From contig JAXMJH010000023.1 of NCBI GenBank assembly GCA_034376725.1, positions 1 to 59,838 on the forward strand: a stretch of 59,838 nucleotides of DNA. The letters are read 5' to 3'. The stretch is from UBA11164 sp034376725. GTDB lineage: Bacteria > Pseudomonadota > Gammaproteobacteria > Xanthomonadales > Xanthomonadaceae. The notes beneath the pieces were generated by a model. It ran no database searches. It was not told the DNA's origin and saw only the letters and a program-made list of their open reading frames with translations. Below, one piece after another: positions 43,077 to 52,525 of the stretch. Every line of letters starts with the position of its first letter. Position 1 is the first letter of the stretch. Position numbers and translations under genes: made by a program.

Positions 43077-44093
43077 ATGGCCGCATCCGACCGTCGCACG
43101 ACTCCGCAATCGCACGCGATTGCCGTGGTATTGCCATGTTTCCGGGTTACCCGCCACATCCTGAGTGTGATCGATTCGATGCCAGCGCAGGTCGGCATCA
43201 TATATTGCGTCGACGACGCCTGTCCCGACGGCAGCGGCTCATTCATTGAAGCCAACGCAACCGATCCGCGGGTCCGGGTGCTGCGTCATGGCGAGAACCA
43301 GGGCGTCGGCGGCGCGGTGATGACCGGCTACCGGCAGGCGATCGCCGATGGTGCGCAGGTCATCGTCAAGATCGATGGCGATGGACAAATGGATCCGGCG
43401 CTGCTGCCGGCCTTCGTTGCACCCATCCTTCGCGGCGATGCCGACTACACCAAGGGCAACCGGTTCTGGGACCTGACTGCTATCGGCCGGATGCCCTTGC
43501 TGCGGCGGGTGGGCAATCTTGCCTTGAGTTTCCTGGCCAAGCTCAGCACCGGCTACTGGAATCTGTTCGATCCGACCAACGGATACACCGCGATCCATGC
43601 CGATATCGCCGCGCGCCTGCCGCTGGATTCGATTTCCCGGCGCTATTTCTTCGAGACCGACATGCTTTTCCGGCTCAACACGCTGCGCGCGGTGGTCGTC
43701 GATGTTCCGATGGACGCGCGCTACGGCGATGAAGTCAGCAATCTCAAGGTGTCGCGAATTTTCGGCGAGTTTGCTTTCAAGCATGTCCGCAACACCTTCA
43801 AGCGCATCGCCTACAACTATTACTTGCGCGACCTGTCGATTGCGTCGCTGGAGCTGATCGCCGCGCTGGGTCTTCTGACGTTCGCACTGCTGTTCGGCGG
43901 TTGGCACTGGTGGCAATCGGCGCAGTCCGGAGTGCCGGCTGCGGTGGGCACGATCATGATCGCCACCGTGGCGGTGGTCAGTGGCTTGCAGTTTCTGCTG
44001 GCGTTCCTCAACTTCGATATCGCCAACCTGCCGCGCCGGGCCATGCATCCATTGTTCCGCCCGCCGGAGCTGCCGTCGTTGGGTCCGGACTGA
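43077..44093 (+). CDS. GtrB-like polyprenyl-phosphate glycosyltransferase (GT2)
   Basis: A 338-residue enzyme. The GT2 domain starts AIAVVLPCFRVTRHILSV, with VDDACPDGSG, the metal-binding KIDGDGQMDP and the late SRRYFFETDMLFRLN and RYGDEVSNLKVSR. Two transmembrane helices follow (about residues 258-280 and 290-315). This layout is that of GtrB/DPM1-type enzymes, which load a sugar onto polyprenyl phosphate at the inner face of the membrane. The GT-C-like pair on the other strand would use such lipid-linked sugars outside. AGGA precedes the ATG at 43077. Confidence 0.85.
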   Translation: MAASDRRTTPQSHAIAVVLPCFRVTRHILSVIDSMPAQVGIIYCVDDACPDGSGSFIEANATDPRVRVLRHGENQGVGGAVMTGYRQAIADGAQVIVKIDGDGQMDPALLPAFVAPILRGDADYTKGNRFWDLTAIGRMPLLRRVGNLALSFLAKLSTGYWNLFDPTNGYTAIHADIAARLPLDSISRRYFFETDMLFRLNTLRAVVVDVPMDARYGDEVSNLKVSRIFGEFAFKHVRNTFKRIAYNYYLRDLSIASLELIAALGLLTFALLFGGWHWWQSAQSGVPAAVGTIMIATVAVVSGLQFLLAFLNFDIANLPRRAMHPLFRPPELPSLGPD

Positions 44094-44140
44094 GGCGTCG
44101 CGATACAATCGGAGGCCCAATCGCCCGAAGCCATGCCTGC

Positions 44141-45511
44141 ATGACCAGCCACGACAGCGTCCTCGAATTGATCGGCAATACGCCTGTGGTCAGGGCCCGG
44201 CACCTCGACACCGGCTGCTGCCAGCTCTACCTCAAGCTGGAGTGCAACAACCCCGGCGGTTCGATCAAGGACCGCATCGGCCTGGCGATGATCGAGGCGG
44301 CCGAGGCGCGCGGCGACATCCGCCCCGGCGATACCCTGGTCGAAGGTACCGCCGGCAACACCGGCATCGGTCTGGCGCTGGTCGCCCAGGCCAAGGGTTA
44401 CCGGCTGCTGCTCGTGGTGCCCGACAAGATGAGCCGCGAGAAGATCTTCAACCTCAAGGCGATGGGCGCCGAAGTGGTGCTGACCCGCTCGGACGTGGCC
44501 AAGGGTCACCCGGACTACTATCAGGACCTTGCCGAAAAGATCGCCCGCGAGACGCCGGGGGCGTATTTCATCAACCAGTTCGGCAACCCGGACAATCCGC
44601 GTGCGCACTACGAAGGCACTGGCCCGGAAATCTGGCGACAGATGGACGGCCAACTCGACGCCATCGTGTTCGGCTGCGGCAGCTCGGGCACGATGACCGG
44701 CCTGAGCCAGTATTTCGCCGAGGTGGCGCCCGATCTGGAACTGGTACTGGCCGATCCGGTCGGCTCGATTCTGGCCGATTACATCAACGAGGGCACGCTG
44801 AGCGAGAAGTCCGGCTCGTGGATGGTGGAGGGCATCGGCGAGGATTTCCTGCCGCCGATCTCCGATTTTTCGCGAGTCCGCAAGGCGTATGCGATCACCG
44901 ACAAGGAGAGTTTTCTGGCCGGTCGCGAGCTGCTCAGGAAGGAGGGCGTATTGGGCGGTTCTTCGTCGGGCACCTTGCTGGCCGCCGCGCTGAAATATTG
45001 TCGCGAGCAGACCACGCCGAAGAAGGTGATGGTGTTCGTCTGCGACACCGGCAACAAATACCTTTCGAAGATGTACAACGACTACTGGATGCTGGACAAC
45101 GGATTCCTGGAGCGCGAGCCGACCGGCGACATGCGCGACCTGATCCTGCGCCCGTACTCGCTGCGCGACACGGTGGTTATCGGCCCGAACGACCTGCTGA
45201 TGACCGCCTATCAGCGCATGAAGCTGTACGAGATTTCGCAGTTGCCGGTGATGGACGGCGACACCCTGGTCGGCATCGTCGACGAATCCGATTTGCTGAT
45301 GCATGTGTACGGCAATGAAGCGCGGTTTCGCGACCCGGTCTCGACCGCCATGGTCAGCGCGCTCGACAAGCTCGACGTCAAGTCGCCGGTGGAAGACCTG
45401 CTCCCGGTGTTCGATCGCGGCCACGTGGCCATCGTCACCGAAGGCGAGCGGTTTCTGGGGCTGATCACCCGCATCGATCTGCTGAATTATCTGCGCCGAC
45501 GGGTGCAGTGA
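44141..45511 (+). CDS. cbs: Cystathionine beta-synthase
   Basis: PLP enzyme that condenses homocysteine with serine to cystathionine, the first step of reverse transsulfuration. 456 residues: the catalytic domain has Lys43 in NPGGSIKDRIGLAM, GTAGNTGIGLAL and FGCGSSGTMTGL; two CBS domains follow from about residue 335 (LRDTVVIGPNDLLMTAYQRM and VEDLLPVFDRGHVAIV). With the CBS pair it fits cystathionine beta-synthase rather than cysteine synthase. The ATG at 44141 gives SHDSVLELIGNTPVV, the standard start. The next enzyme of the pathway lies 415 bases downstream. Confidence 0.92.
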   Translation: MTSHDSVLELIGNTPVVRARHLDTGCCQLYLKLECNNPGGSIKDRIGLAMIEAAEARGDIRPGDTLVEGTAGNTGIGLALVAQAKGYRLLLVVPDKMSREKIFNLKAMGAEVVLTRSDVAKGHPDYYQDLAEKIARETPGAYFINQFGNPDNPRAHYEGTGPEIWRQMDGQLDAIVFGCGSSGTMTGLSQYFAEVAPDLELVLADPVGSILADYINEGTLSEKSGSWMVEGIGEDFLPPISDFSRVRKAYAITDKESFLAGRELLRKEGVLGGSSSGTLLAAALKYCREQTTPKKVMVFVCDTGNKYLSKMYNDYWMLDNGFLEREPTGDMRDLILRPYSLRDTVVIGPNDLLMTAYQRMKLYEISQLPVMDGDTLVGIVDESDLLMHVYGNEARFRDPVSTAMVSALDKLDVKSPVEDLLPVFDRGHVAIVTEGERFLGLITRIDLLNYLRRRVQ

Positions 45512-45533
45512 CTCGATGGAAATGTTCCGCCAT

Positions 45534-45794
45534 CCCGGATTTCCGCTGCGCTGCAATCCGGGCTACTCACGCCTCGCTTTCGGCGCGCTGCTTTGAAGCC
45601 TCTCCTTTCCCGCAGGCCAAAACCTGTAGGAGCGGGCCATGCCCGCGACCGGGATGCTTCGTGCCACCTCACCCATCGGGTTTCGCGCGCCACCCGGCGG
45701 TCCCGGATTTCGGCCGCTGCGCGGCAACGCGGGCTGCGCCTTCGCTTGGGCTGCGCCCGCACTCGGTCCGCTGCGCTGCAATCCGGGCTACTCG
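45534..45794 (+). repeat. REP-type repeat block between cbs and the gamma-lyase gene
   Basis: Contains GTAGGAGCGGGCCATGCCCGCGA-like hairpin at 45626 (stem GCGGGC/GCCCGC) and two CCCGGATT...GGGCTACTC halves, with the GCGGCAACGCGGGCTGCG filler. The same modules recur at 53602-53848 (reversed), 56154-56400 and 59000-59838. The rest of the 415-base gap has no gene. Confidence 0.82.
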
Positions 45795-45926
45795 AATCGG
45801 CAACTCGGCGTTGCGCATTTGGCCAGAGTGGCGGGTTCAATGGGCTGGGCGTGGCTGTATCATGGCGGTTTGCCTTGTCCGCAGTTGGCGCCTTGGGGGC
45901 GATCGCGGGCCTTATGACGGAACGCC

Positions 45927-47087
45927 ATGAGCACGAACGACACCTACGGCCTGGGCACCTTGGCCATCCACGCCGGCCAGTCGCCGGATCCGAGCACCGG
46001 CGCGGTGATGACGCCGATCTACGCCACCTCGACCTACGCCCAGCAGAGTCCGGGCGTGCATCAGGGCTTCGAGTACTCGCGCAGCCACAATCCCACGCGG
46101 TTCGCCTACGAGCGCTGCGTGGCGGCGCTGGAGGGCGGTACGCGCGGCTATGCGTTCGCTTCCGGACTGGCCGGCACGGCGACGATTCTCGAAATGCTCG
46201 ACACCGGCAGCCACGTCATCGCGATGGATGACGTCTACGGCGGCACCTACCGCCTGTTCGAGCGGGTTCGCCGGCGCTCGGCCGGACTCGACTTCAGCTG
46301 GGTGGATCTGAACGATCTCGACGCGCTGGCCGCGGCGATCCGCCCGGAGACCCGGCTGCTGTGGATCGAGACGCCGACCAACCCGATGCTGAAGCTGGTC
46401 GACCTCGAGCGCGTGGTGGCCTTCGCCAAGCAGCGCGGTCTGCTGGTCGCGGTCGACAACACGTTCTGCTCGCCGATCGTGCAGCGGCCGCTGGCCTTCG
46501 GCGCCGATCTGGTCATGCATTCGGCCACCAAGTACCTCAACGGCCACTCCGACATCGTCGGCGGCATGGTGGTGGTGGGCGACAATGCCGAGCTGGCGGA
46601 AAAGATGGAGTTCCTGCAGAACGCGGTGGGCGGGGTGCAAGGCCCGTTCGACAGCTTCCTGGCGCTGCGTGGCCTCAAGACCCTGCATCTGCGCATGAAG
46701 GCGCACTGCGCGAGCGCCGCCGCGCTCGCCGGCTGGCTGGAAACCCATCCGGGCATCGAAAGAGTGATCTATCCCGGCCTCGCCTCGCACCCGCAGCACG
46801 CTCTGGCGAGCCGCCAGATGAACGGCTACGGCGGCATGATCAGCGTCTACGTCAAGGGCGGGCTGGCTGCGGCGCGCCGCTTCATGGAGCGCACCGAGCT
46901 GTTCACCTGCGCCGAATCGCTGGGCGGCGTGGAAAGCCTGATCAACCACCCCGCGATCATGACCCACGCCTCGGTGCCGGCCGAGCGCCGCGCGCAACTG
47001 GGCATTACCGATAATCTGGTGCGCCTGTCGGTCGGCGTTGAAGACGTCGAAGATCTGCGTGCCGAACTGGACGCTGCGCTGGCATAA
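45927..47087 (+). CDS. Cystathionine gamma-synthase / gamma-lyase
   Basis: PLP enzyme of the Cys/Met metabolism family, 386 residues. Lys202 in HSATKYLNGHSD binds PLP; YSRSHNPTRFAYERCVAALEGG, ETPTNPMLKLVDL and ESLGGVESLINHPAIMTH are family signatures. With cbs upstream it most likely splits cystathionine to cysteine (gamma-lyase), but gamma-synthases look almost the same, so metB versus mccB/metC cannot be settled by eye. The next gene starts seven bases after its stop. Confidence 0.9.
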   Translation: MSTNDTYGLGTLAIHAGQSPDPSTGAVMTPIYATSTYAQQSPGVHQGFEYSRSHNPTRFAYERCVAALEGGTRGYAFASGLAGTATILEMLDTGSHVIAMDDVYGGTYRLFERVRRRSAGLDFSWVDLNDLDALAAAIRPETRLLWIETPTNPMLKLVDLERVVAFAKQRGLLVAVDNTFCSPIVQRPLAFGADLVMHSATKYLNGHSDIVGGMVVVGDNAELAEKMEFLQNAVGGVQGPFDSFLALRGLKTLHLRMKAHCASAAALAGWLETHPGIERVIYPGLASHPQHALASRQMNGYGGMISVYVKGGLAAARRFMERTELFTCAESLGGVESLINHPAIMTHASVPAERRAQLGITDNLVRLSVGVEDVEDLRAELDAALA

Positions 47088-47094
47088 TCCCGCG

Positions 47095-50000
47095 ATGGCT
47101 TCAAGCATTCCCAAGGACCGGGCGTCCGTCCACCCTTCGAAGACCGCGACGTCCAGAGACGGCATTCTGGTGTTCGGCATGCACCGCAGCGGCACCTCGG
47201 CGATCACCCGGGCGCTGAATCTGTCGGGGGCATCGCTGGGCGGCCGGCTGGTTGCCGAGAGCATCGGCAACGAAACCGGGCACTGGGAAAACGCCTTCGC
47301 GGTGGAAACCAACGAGCGGCTGCTGGCCACGCTGGGCCGTGGCTGGGACGACGTGCGCGCCTTGCCCGACAACTGGACCGCGCATCAGGCGGCGCGGCAG
47401 GCGGTGCTGGCGATCCGCGGCTACGCCGAGCGGGACCTGGCGGTGCCGCTATTCGCTATCAAGGATCCACGGTTTTGCCGGCTGGCGCCGATCTGGCTGG
47501 AAGCGCTGGACGGGCCAGAGTGTCGCGTCTGTGCGCTGATCGTGCTGCGCCATCCGCTGGAGATCGCCGCCTCGCTGGCGGCGCGCGATGGATTTTCGCT
47601 CGGCCGCTCGCTGCTGCTCTGGCTGCGTCACATGCTCGAATGCGAAGCCGCCACCCGACGCTCACCGCGTTGTTTCGTTCGCTACGACCAGCTGTTGCGG
47701 GAAGGTCCGGCCGCGCTGCAGCGGATCCGGGCCGACCTGTCGCTGGACCGGCTGGAGGCCGACGAGGCCGCCACGGCGCAGATCGAGGCATTTCTGGATG
47801 CCGGTCGGCGGCATCATGTGGCCGGCCAGGATGATCGCCTGCGAAACCTTTCGCCGGTTGCTGCTGCGGTTCATGGGCTGCTGGAGCAAACGGCGGAGGG
47901 CGAAGATGTCGGGGCGGCGCTGGACGCCATCCATGGCCGTCTGAATGAGTGGGCCGGCCTGTACGACGGCCTGCTCGACGAACAAAGCCAAACGGTCGAG
48001 TCGCTCTGGCAACGTACCGGTCGCGCCGAGGCGGCGCTGGCCGGTCATGCCGAGCGGATTGCCGGCCTGCCCGAGCAACTGGAGCACATCGCCGCCCAGG
48101 TTGCCGATGGCGAGGGCAGGGTGCTGGCCGCGCTTGGCGACGACATCCGCCGCATGCAGGAAGAACACCAGCGGATGCTGGCGGAAACGTCGCGCCTGCA
48201 GGCCGAGGCCGCGTTCGGCTCCTCGATGCTGCCGCGCATGGATGCCCTGACCGAGCGGGTCATCCAGGGCAATGATCGGCTGCTGCAAGCGTTCGGGGAG
48301 GACATCCACCGGATGCAGGCCGCGCAGGAGAATCTGCTGGCCGAGGCGACCCGCCTGCAAACCGAGGCCGCGCTGGGTTCGTCGCTGTCGCCACGTATCG
48401 AGGCGTTGACCGAGCGAGTGGTTGCCGGCAACGATCGATTGCTTCAGGCGTTCGGGGAGGACATCCACCGGATGCAGGCCGAGCACGCCCGGGCGCTGAG
48501 TGCCGCCGAGCAGCGCGGCGGCGAGCTGTCGGAAAGCCGCACCCAGGTAGCCGCCTTGACTGCGCAGTTGGGCCAGCTCTCCGAGGCTCTCGCCACTCAC
48601 AGCGCATCGCTGAGTGCGCTGCAAGCGACCAGTGCCGACCGCGAAGCGGTAGTGCGCTGGCTGGAGGAACGACTGGGCGAGCGCGATGCCGAACTTGCTC
48701 AAATCAACCACGACTTGGCCAGCCGGCTGGAAGAGCTTGCCCAGCGCGACAGCGATCTGGCCAAGACGCAGCAGGCAACCGCATCCCTGGAATCGGCGCT
48801 GGCGATGCAGACCCGGCTGCGACAGCGTGCCGAGGCTGCCGTGCAGCGCGTGGTCGCAAGCCGCCTGTGGCGCGGCACCCGTCCATTGCGCGCGCTGCTC
48901 TGGGCGGTGCGCAACCTGCGCCGGCGGTTGGGCGGTCAGCCTTCATTGGGCGCGTTTCACGACGATCTCGATCTGGTCTCGCCGGGCGCTGGCGGCGTCG
49001 CCTCCGAGCTGAATCCCGCTGCGCACCAAAGCACCGGCGATGCCGGCTCCGCAGTCGCGCAAAGTCCGCTGGCGGCAATCACCCTGGCACCAGAACACGA
49101 TGCACTGCCGGACGTATTCGTGTGGGCGGTGATCGACTGGCATTTCCGCTATCAGCGCCCGCAGCATATCGCCAGCGCCCTGGCGCGCAAGGGCCACCGG
49201 GTGTTCTATGTCTCCAACAATTTCATCGACAGCCGCGAGCCAGGCGTCGCGGTCGAGCCGCTGAACACCCAGGGGCGGTTGTTTCAGGTGCGCCTGCACG
49301 TGGCCGGTGCGCCGGCGATCTACTTTCATCAGCCCGATGCGCATGCGCTGGAGGCGATTTCCGCCAGCCTGGCCGAATTGCTCGACTGGACACAGTCGCG
49401 GCGCTGTATTTCGCTGGTGCAGCACCCGTACTGGCGCCAACCGTCGCGCATGCCGCCCAACGTGGTGCAGGTCTACGACTGCATGGATCACCACGCCGGC
49501 TTCGACAATACCGGCGATCAGGTCATTGCCTCCGAGACGGCGTTGATTGCCGATTCCGATCTGGTCGTGGTCAGCTCGCAGTGGCTGCACGACGAGCTGT
49601 CGGGCAAGGCGCGCAATATCCAGATGGTGCGCAATGCCGCCGATTACGCGTTCTTCAGCCGTGCGCCGGAGCGGATTCGCGGCGGAGCCAAGGGTCGCCG
49701 GGTGGTGGGCTATTACGGCGCAATCGCCGAGTGGTTCGACCTCGATCTGGTGCGGGCTCTGGCCCAGGCGTTGCCACAGACGCTGATCCGGCTGGTCGGC
49801 AGCGACACCGCCGGCGCCCAGGCGGCCCTGGCCGATCTGGACAACGTCGAACTGACCGGCGAGGTGCCCTACACCGATCTGCCGCAGTGGCTTTACGGGT
49901 TCGACGTGTGCCTGTTGCCGTTCCGGGTGACCCCGCTGACCGAGGCCACCAATCCGGTGAAGGTGTATGAGTATCTCAGCGCCGGCAAGCCGGTGGTCAG

Positions 50001-50976
50001 TGTCGATCTACCGGAGCTGCGACAGTTCGGCGGCCAGGTGAGCGTGGCCAGCGACACGGCCGCGTTCATCGCCGCCGTGTCGGCGGCTCTCGATAGCCCC
50101 GGCGATGCGGAAACCATCGAAGCACGGCGCCGATTTGCCGCCGAGCAGACCTGGGACCATCGCGCCCAGCAGTTCGATCAGGCGCTGGCCAGCATCGCCG
50201 AGCCACGGGTTTCGCTGGTGGTGCTGACCTACAACAATCTCGCCTTCACCGAAGCCTGCCTGTTCAGCATCGAGCACTACAGCGACTATCCCAATCTCGA
50301 AGTGATCGTGGTCGACAATGCCTCTTCGGACGGGTCGCCGGCGTTCCTGCGCGACTGGGCCGGACAGGAATCGCCGGCCGGCCACACCCGGCGGTTGATC
50401 CTCAACGACACCAACCTGGGTTTTGCCGCCGGCAACAATGTCGGCCTGGCCGCGGCCGATGGCGAGTATCTGGTGATGCTCAACAACGACACCTATGTCA
50501 CGCCCGGCTGGGTGCGCAGCCTGATCGCGCCGCTGCGCCGCGAGGCCGACATCGGGCTGGTCGGCCCGGTGACCAACAACATCGGCAACGAGGCCAGGGT
50601 GGAGATTGCATACGCCGACATGGCCGGCATGATCCACGCCGCGCGCGGGTACACCCTTCGCCACCCCGGCCAGACGATCCCGCTGCGCACGGCGGCGTTT
50701 TTTTGCGTGGCCATGCCGCGTGCGGTGTATCGGGCAGTCGGTGGTCTGGACGAGGCCTTCGGCATCGGTTTTTTCGAGGACGACGATTATTGCCGGCGGG
50801 TCGAGCGGCAAGGCTGGCGCATTGTCTGTGCCGAGGATGTGTTCGTCCATCACCACCTCTCGGCGACCTTCGAAAAGAAAGACCCGGCCGAGCGGCAGGC
50901 GCTGTTCGAGCGCAACAAGGCCATCTACGAGGAAAAATGGGGCGCGTGGCAGCCGCACCGTTACCGCGAGAGCTGA
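47095..50976 (+). CDS. Sulfotransferase - coiled coil - GT4/GT1-like - GT2 fusion protein
   Basis: A 1293-residue multidomain protein. Residues about 20-240 are sulfotransferase-like: GILVFGMHRSGTSAITRAL (PAPS-loop type), IKDPRFCRL and VLRHPLEIAASL. Residues about 245-640 are coiled coil; within it a 53-residue unit is repeated (349-401, 402-454, start of a third at 455), reading for example EDIHRMQ and ALTERV. Residues about 670-1030 are a GT4/GT1-like glycosyltransferase (FRYQRPQHIASALARKGH, GEVPYTDLPQWLYGFDVCLLPF, NPVKVYEYLSAGKPVV). Residues about 1035-1293 are GT2 (VSLVVLTYNNLAFTEA, VDNASSDGSP, LNNDT). No signal peptide. It probably builds and sulfates or otherwise decorates a surface glycan; the sulfotransferase fold also occurs in proteins that only bind. 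Start seven bases after the preceding stop. Confidence 0.85.
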   Translation: MASSIPKDRASVHPSKTATSRDGILVFGMHRSGTSAITRALNLSGASLGGRLVAESIGNETGHWENAFAVETNERLLATLGRGWDDVRALPDNWTAHQAARQAVLAIRGYAERDLAVPLFAIKDPRFCRLAPIWLEALDGPECRVCALIVLRHPLEIAASLAARDGFSLGRSLLLWLRHMLECEAATRRSPRCFVRYDQLLREGPAALQRIRADLSLDRLEADEAATAQIEAFLDAGRRHHVAGQDDRLRNLSPVAAAVHGLLEQTAEGEDVGAALDAIHGRLNEWAGLYDGLLDEQSQTVESLWQRTGRAEAALAGHAERIAGLPEQLEHIAAQVADGEGRVLAALGDDIRRMQEEHQRMLAETSRLQAEAAFGSSMLPRMDALTERVIQGNDRLLQAFGEDIHRMQAAQENLLAEATRLQTEAALGSSLSPRIEALTERVVAGNDRLLQAFGEDIHRMQAEHARALSAAEQRGGELSESRTQVAALTAQLGQLSEALATHSASLSALQATSADREAVVRWLEERLGERDAELAQINHDLASRLEELAQRDSDLAKTQQATASLESALAMQTRLRQRAEAAVQRVVASRLWRGTRPLRALLWAVRNLRRRLGGQPSLGAFHDDLDLVSPGAGGVASELNPAAHQSTGDAGSAVAQSPLAAITLAPEHDALPDVFVWAVIDWHFRYQRPQHIASALARKGHRVFYVSNNFIDSREPGVAVEPLNTQGRLFQVRLHVAGAPAIYFHQPDAHALEAISASLAELLDWTQSRRCISLVQHPYWRQPSRMPPNVVQVYDCMDHHAGFDNTGDQVIASETALIADSDLVVVSSQWLHDELSGKARNIQMVRNAADYAFFSRAPERIRGGAKGRRVVGYYGAIAEWFDLDLVRALAQALPQTLIRLVGSDTAGAQAALADLDNVELTGEVPYTDLPQWLYGFDVCLLPFRVTPLTEATNPVKVYEYLSAGKPVVSVDLPELRQFGGQVSVASDTAAFIAAVSAALDSPGDAETIEARRRFAAEQTWDHRAQQFDQALASIAEPRVSLVVLTYNNLAFTEACLFSIEHYSDYPNLEVIVVDNASSDGSPAFLRDWAGQESPAGHTRRLILNDTNLGFAAGNNVGLAAADGEYLVMLNNDTYVTPGWVRSLIAPLRREADIGLVGPVTNNIGNEARVEIAYADMAGMIHAARGYTLRHPGQTIPLRTAAFFCVAMPRAVYRAVGGLDEAFGIGFFEDDDYCRRVERQGWRIVCAEDVFVHHHLSATFEKKDPAERQALFERNKAIYEEKWGAWQPHRYRES

Positions 50977-51061
50977 TTAACCGGCGGCGACGGGTGCTTC
51001 AGGCGCGTGCCGCCCATCGCGGCGCAGATTTGGTTCATCGACACAGGGAAGACACAACGGA

Positions 51062-52525
51062 ATGTTGATCGATTTCGAGAGATTGAGCGGTTTGGGGCCG
51101 GAACAGGTGGCCGTGGTCATCGTCGGCGCCGGCCCGGCCGGCATCACCCTGGCGCTGGAGCTGGCCTCGCGCGGGGTGCGCAGCCTGCTGGTCGAGGCCG
51201 GCGGCTTCGATTATCCGGATGCCGACGGGCTGGATCCGTACCAGGGCGAGAGCTCGCCCCGTCCCTACGCGCTGAATGTGTCGCGGTTGCGCTATTTCGG
51301 CGGCACATCCGGACATTGGGGCGGCTGGGTCCGGCCGCTGGATGTGGCCGACTTCGAAGTCGATGATGAAAGCGGTGCGCCGGCCTGGCCGATAGCCCGG
51401 GGCGAGGCGTACGTCCGCCTGGACGACGCTCACCGTTGGCTGGAGGTACCCGATACCCACTACGATGGATCGGCGCTTGCCGCTGAGCTGGACCGGACGG
51501 CGCTGAATCTGCCCGACGACTCCGGCTTCCGGACGCAAACCTTCCGGTTCAGCCCGCCGACCCGGTTTGGCGCTCGCTATCGCAAGGACATCGTCGATTC
51601 CGAACGGATTCTGTGCCTGCTGGATACCAGCCTGATCGCTGTCGAGCGGGCCGCCGAAGGACGGTCGCGCCTGCGACTTCGCCATCGCGATGGCCGGCAG
51701 GCCACCGTCTCGGCCCGATTTCATGTCCTGGCCATGGGTGGTGTGGAAAATGCCCGTTCGCTGATGTGGTCCAACCGCACCGCGCAGCGGCCGTTCGGCG
51801 CCGAGGGTGACTGGCTGGGACGCTGCTTCGCCGATCACTTCGGATTGACCGCCGGGCACCTGCTGACTTCCCCGAGTCTGGACTACAACGCCCGCAACAG
51901 CAGTCAGGGCCGGGTCATGGCACGGCATGTGCCCGAGCCGTCGCGGGTGCGTTCGGGTGAGGTGATCAACCACATGATCTCCCTGCATGCGGTCAACGAG
52001 GAGTCGTTTCTGCAGCACGGCTACGGGCAGAACGAGGCGATATTCGGCGCTGGGGCCGAGCCGCTGAAACTCTATGCCGTGCTGATCGTGGCCGGGCAGA
52101 CGCCGAGTCGCGACAGTCGACTGACCTTGATGGACGACACCGACACCAACGGCGTGGCCAGGGTGCGGCTGCACTGGCACATCGAAGAATCGGATTTTCT
52201 GTCGCTGCTGGGCTCGTTCGAGCAATTCGGCCACGCGGTGAGCGCTGCGGGCCTGGGCCGGATTCGCAAGACTGCGTTCTGGCCGCGCAATGCAGATGAA
52301 GCCCTGTCGGCGGGCATGCATCACATGGGCACCACGCGGATGGCGCTGCGCTCCGGAGACGGCGTGGTCGATACCGACTGCCGGGTGTTCGACAGCGATG
52401 ATCTCTATATCGCGGGCAGCTCGGTGTTTCCCGCCTACGGCTATGCCAACCCGACCTTGACCATCGTCGCGCTGACGCTGCGCCTGGCCGATCATCTGGT
52501 CGCCCGGCTGGGAGCCACGTCATGA
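51062..52525 (+). CDS. GMC-family FAD oxidoreductase
   Basis: A 487-residue flavoenzyme of the glucose-methanol-choline family, which oxidises alcohols or sugars. The dinucleotide site is VVIVGAGPAGITLALELASRG, followed by LLVEAGGFDYPD; RYFGGTSGHWGGWVRPLD suits the flavin-proximal loop, MGGVENARSL is the mid motif and the C-terminal part has GMHHMGTTRMAL and VFPAYGYANPTLTIVAL with the active-site histidine and asparagine. It overlaps the next gene by four bases, so a two-gene unit. Placed just after the glycan fusion gene, a sugar or polysaccharide alcohol is a plausible substrate. Confidence 0.9.
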   Translation: MLIDFERLSGLGPEQVAVVIVGAGPAGITLALELASRGVRSLLVEAGGFDYPDADGLDPYQGESSPRPYALNVSRLRYFGGTSGHWGGWVRPLDVADFEVDDESGAPAWPIARGEAYVRLDDAHRWLEVPDTHYDGSALAAELDRTALNLPDDSGFRTQTFRFSPPTRFGARYRKDIVDSERILCLLDTSLIAVERAAEGRSRLRLRHRDGRQATVSARFHVLAMGGVENARSLMWSNRTAQRPFGAEGDWLGRCFADHFGLTAGHLLTSPSLDYNARNSSQGRVMARHVPEPSRVRSGEVINHMISLHAVNEESFLQHGYGQNEAIFGAGAEPLKLYAVLIVAGQTPSRDSRLTLMDDTDTNGVARVRLHWHIEESDFLSLLGSFEQFGHAVSAAGLGRIRKTAFWPRNADEALSAGMHHMGTTRMALRSGDGVVDTDCRVFDSDDLYIAGSSVFPAYGYANPTLTIVALTLRLADHLVARLGATS

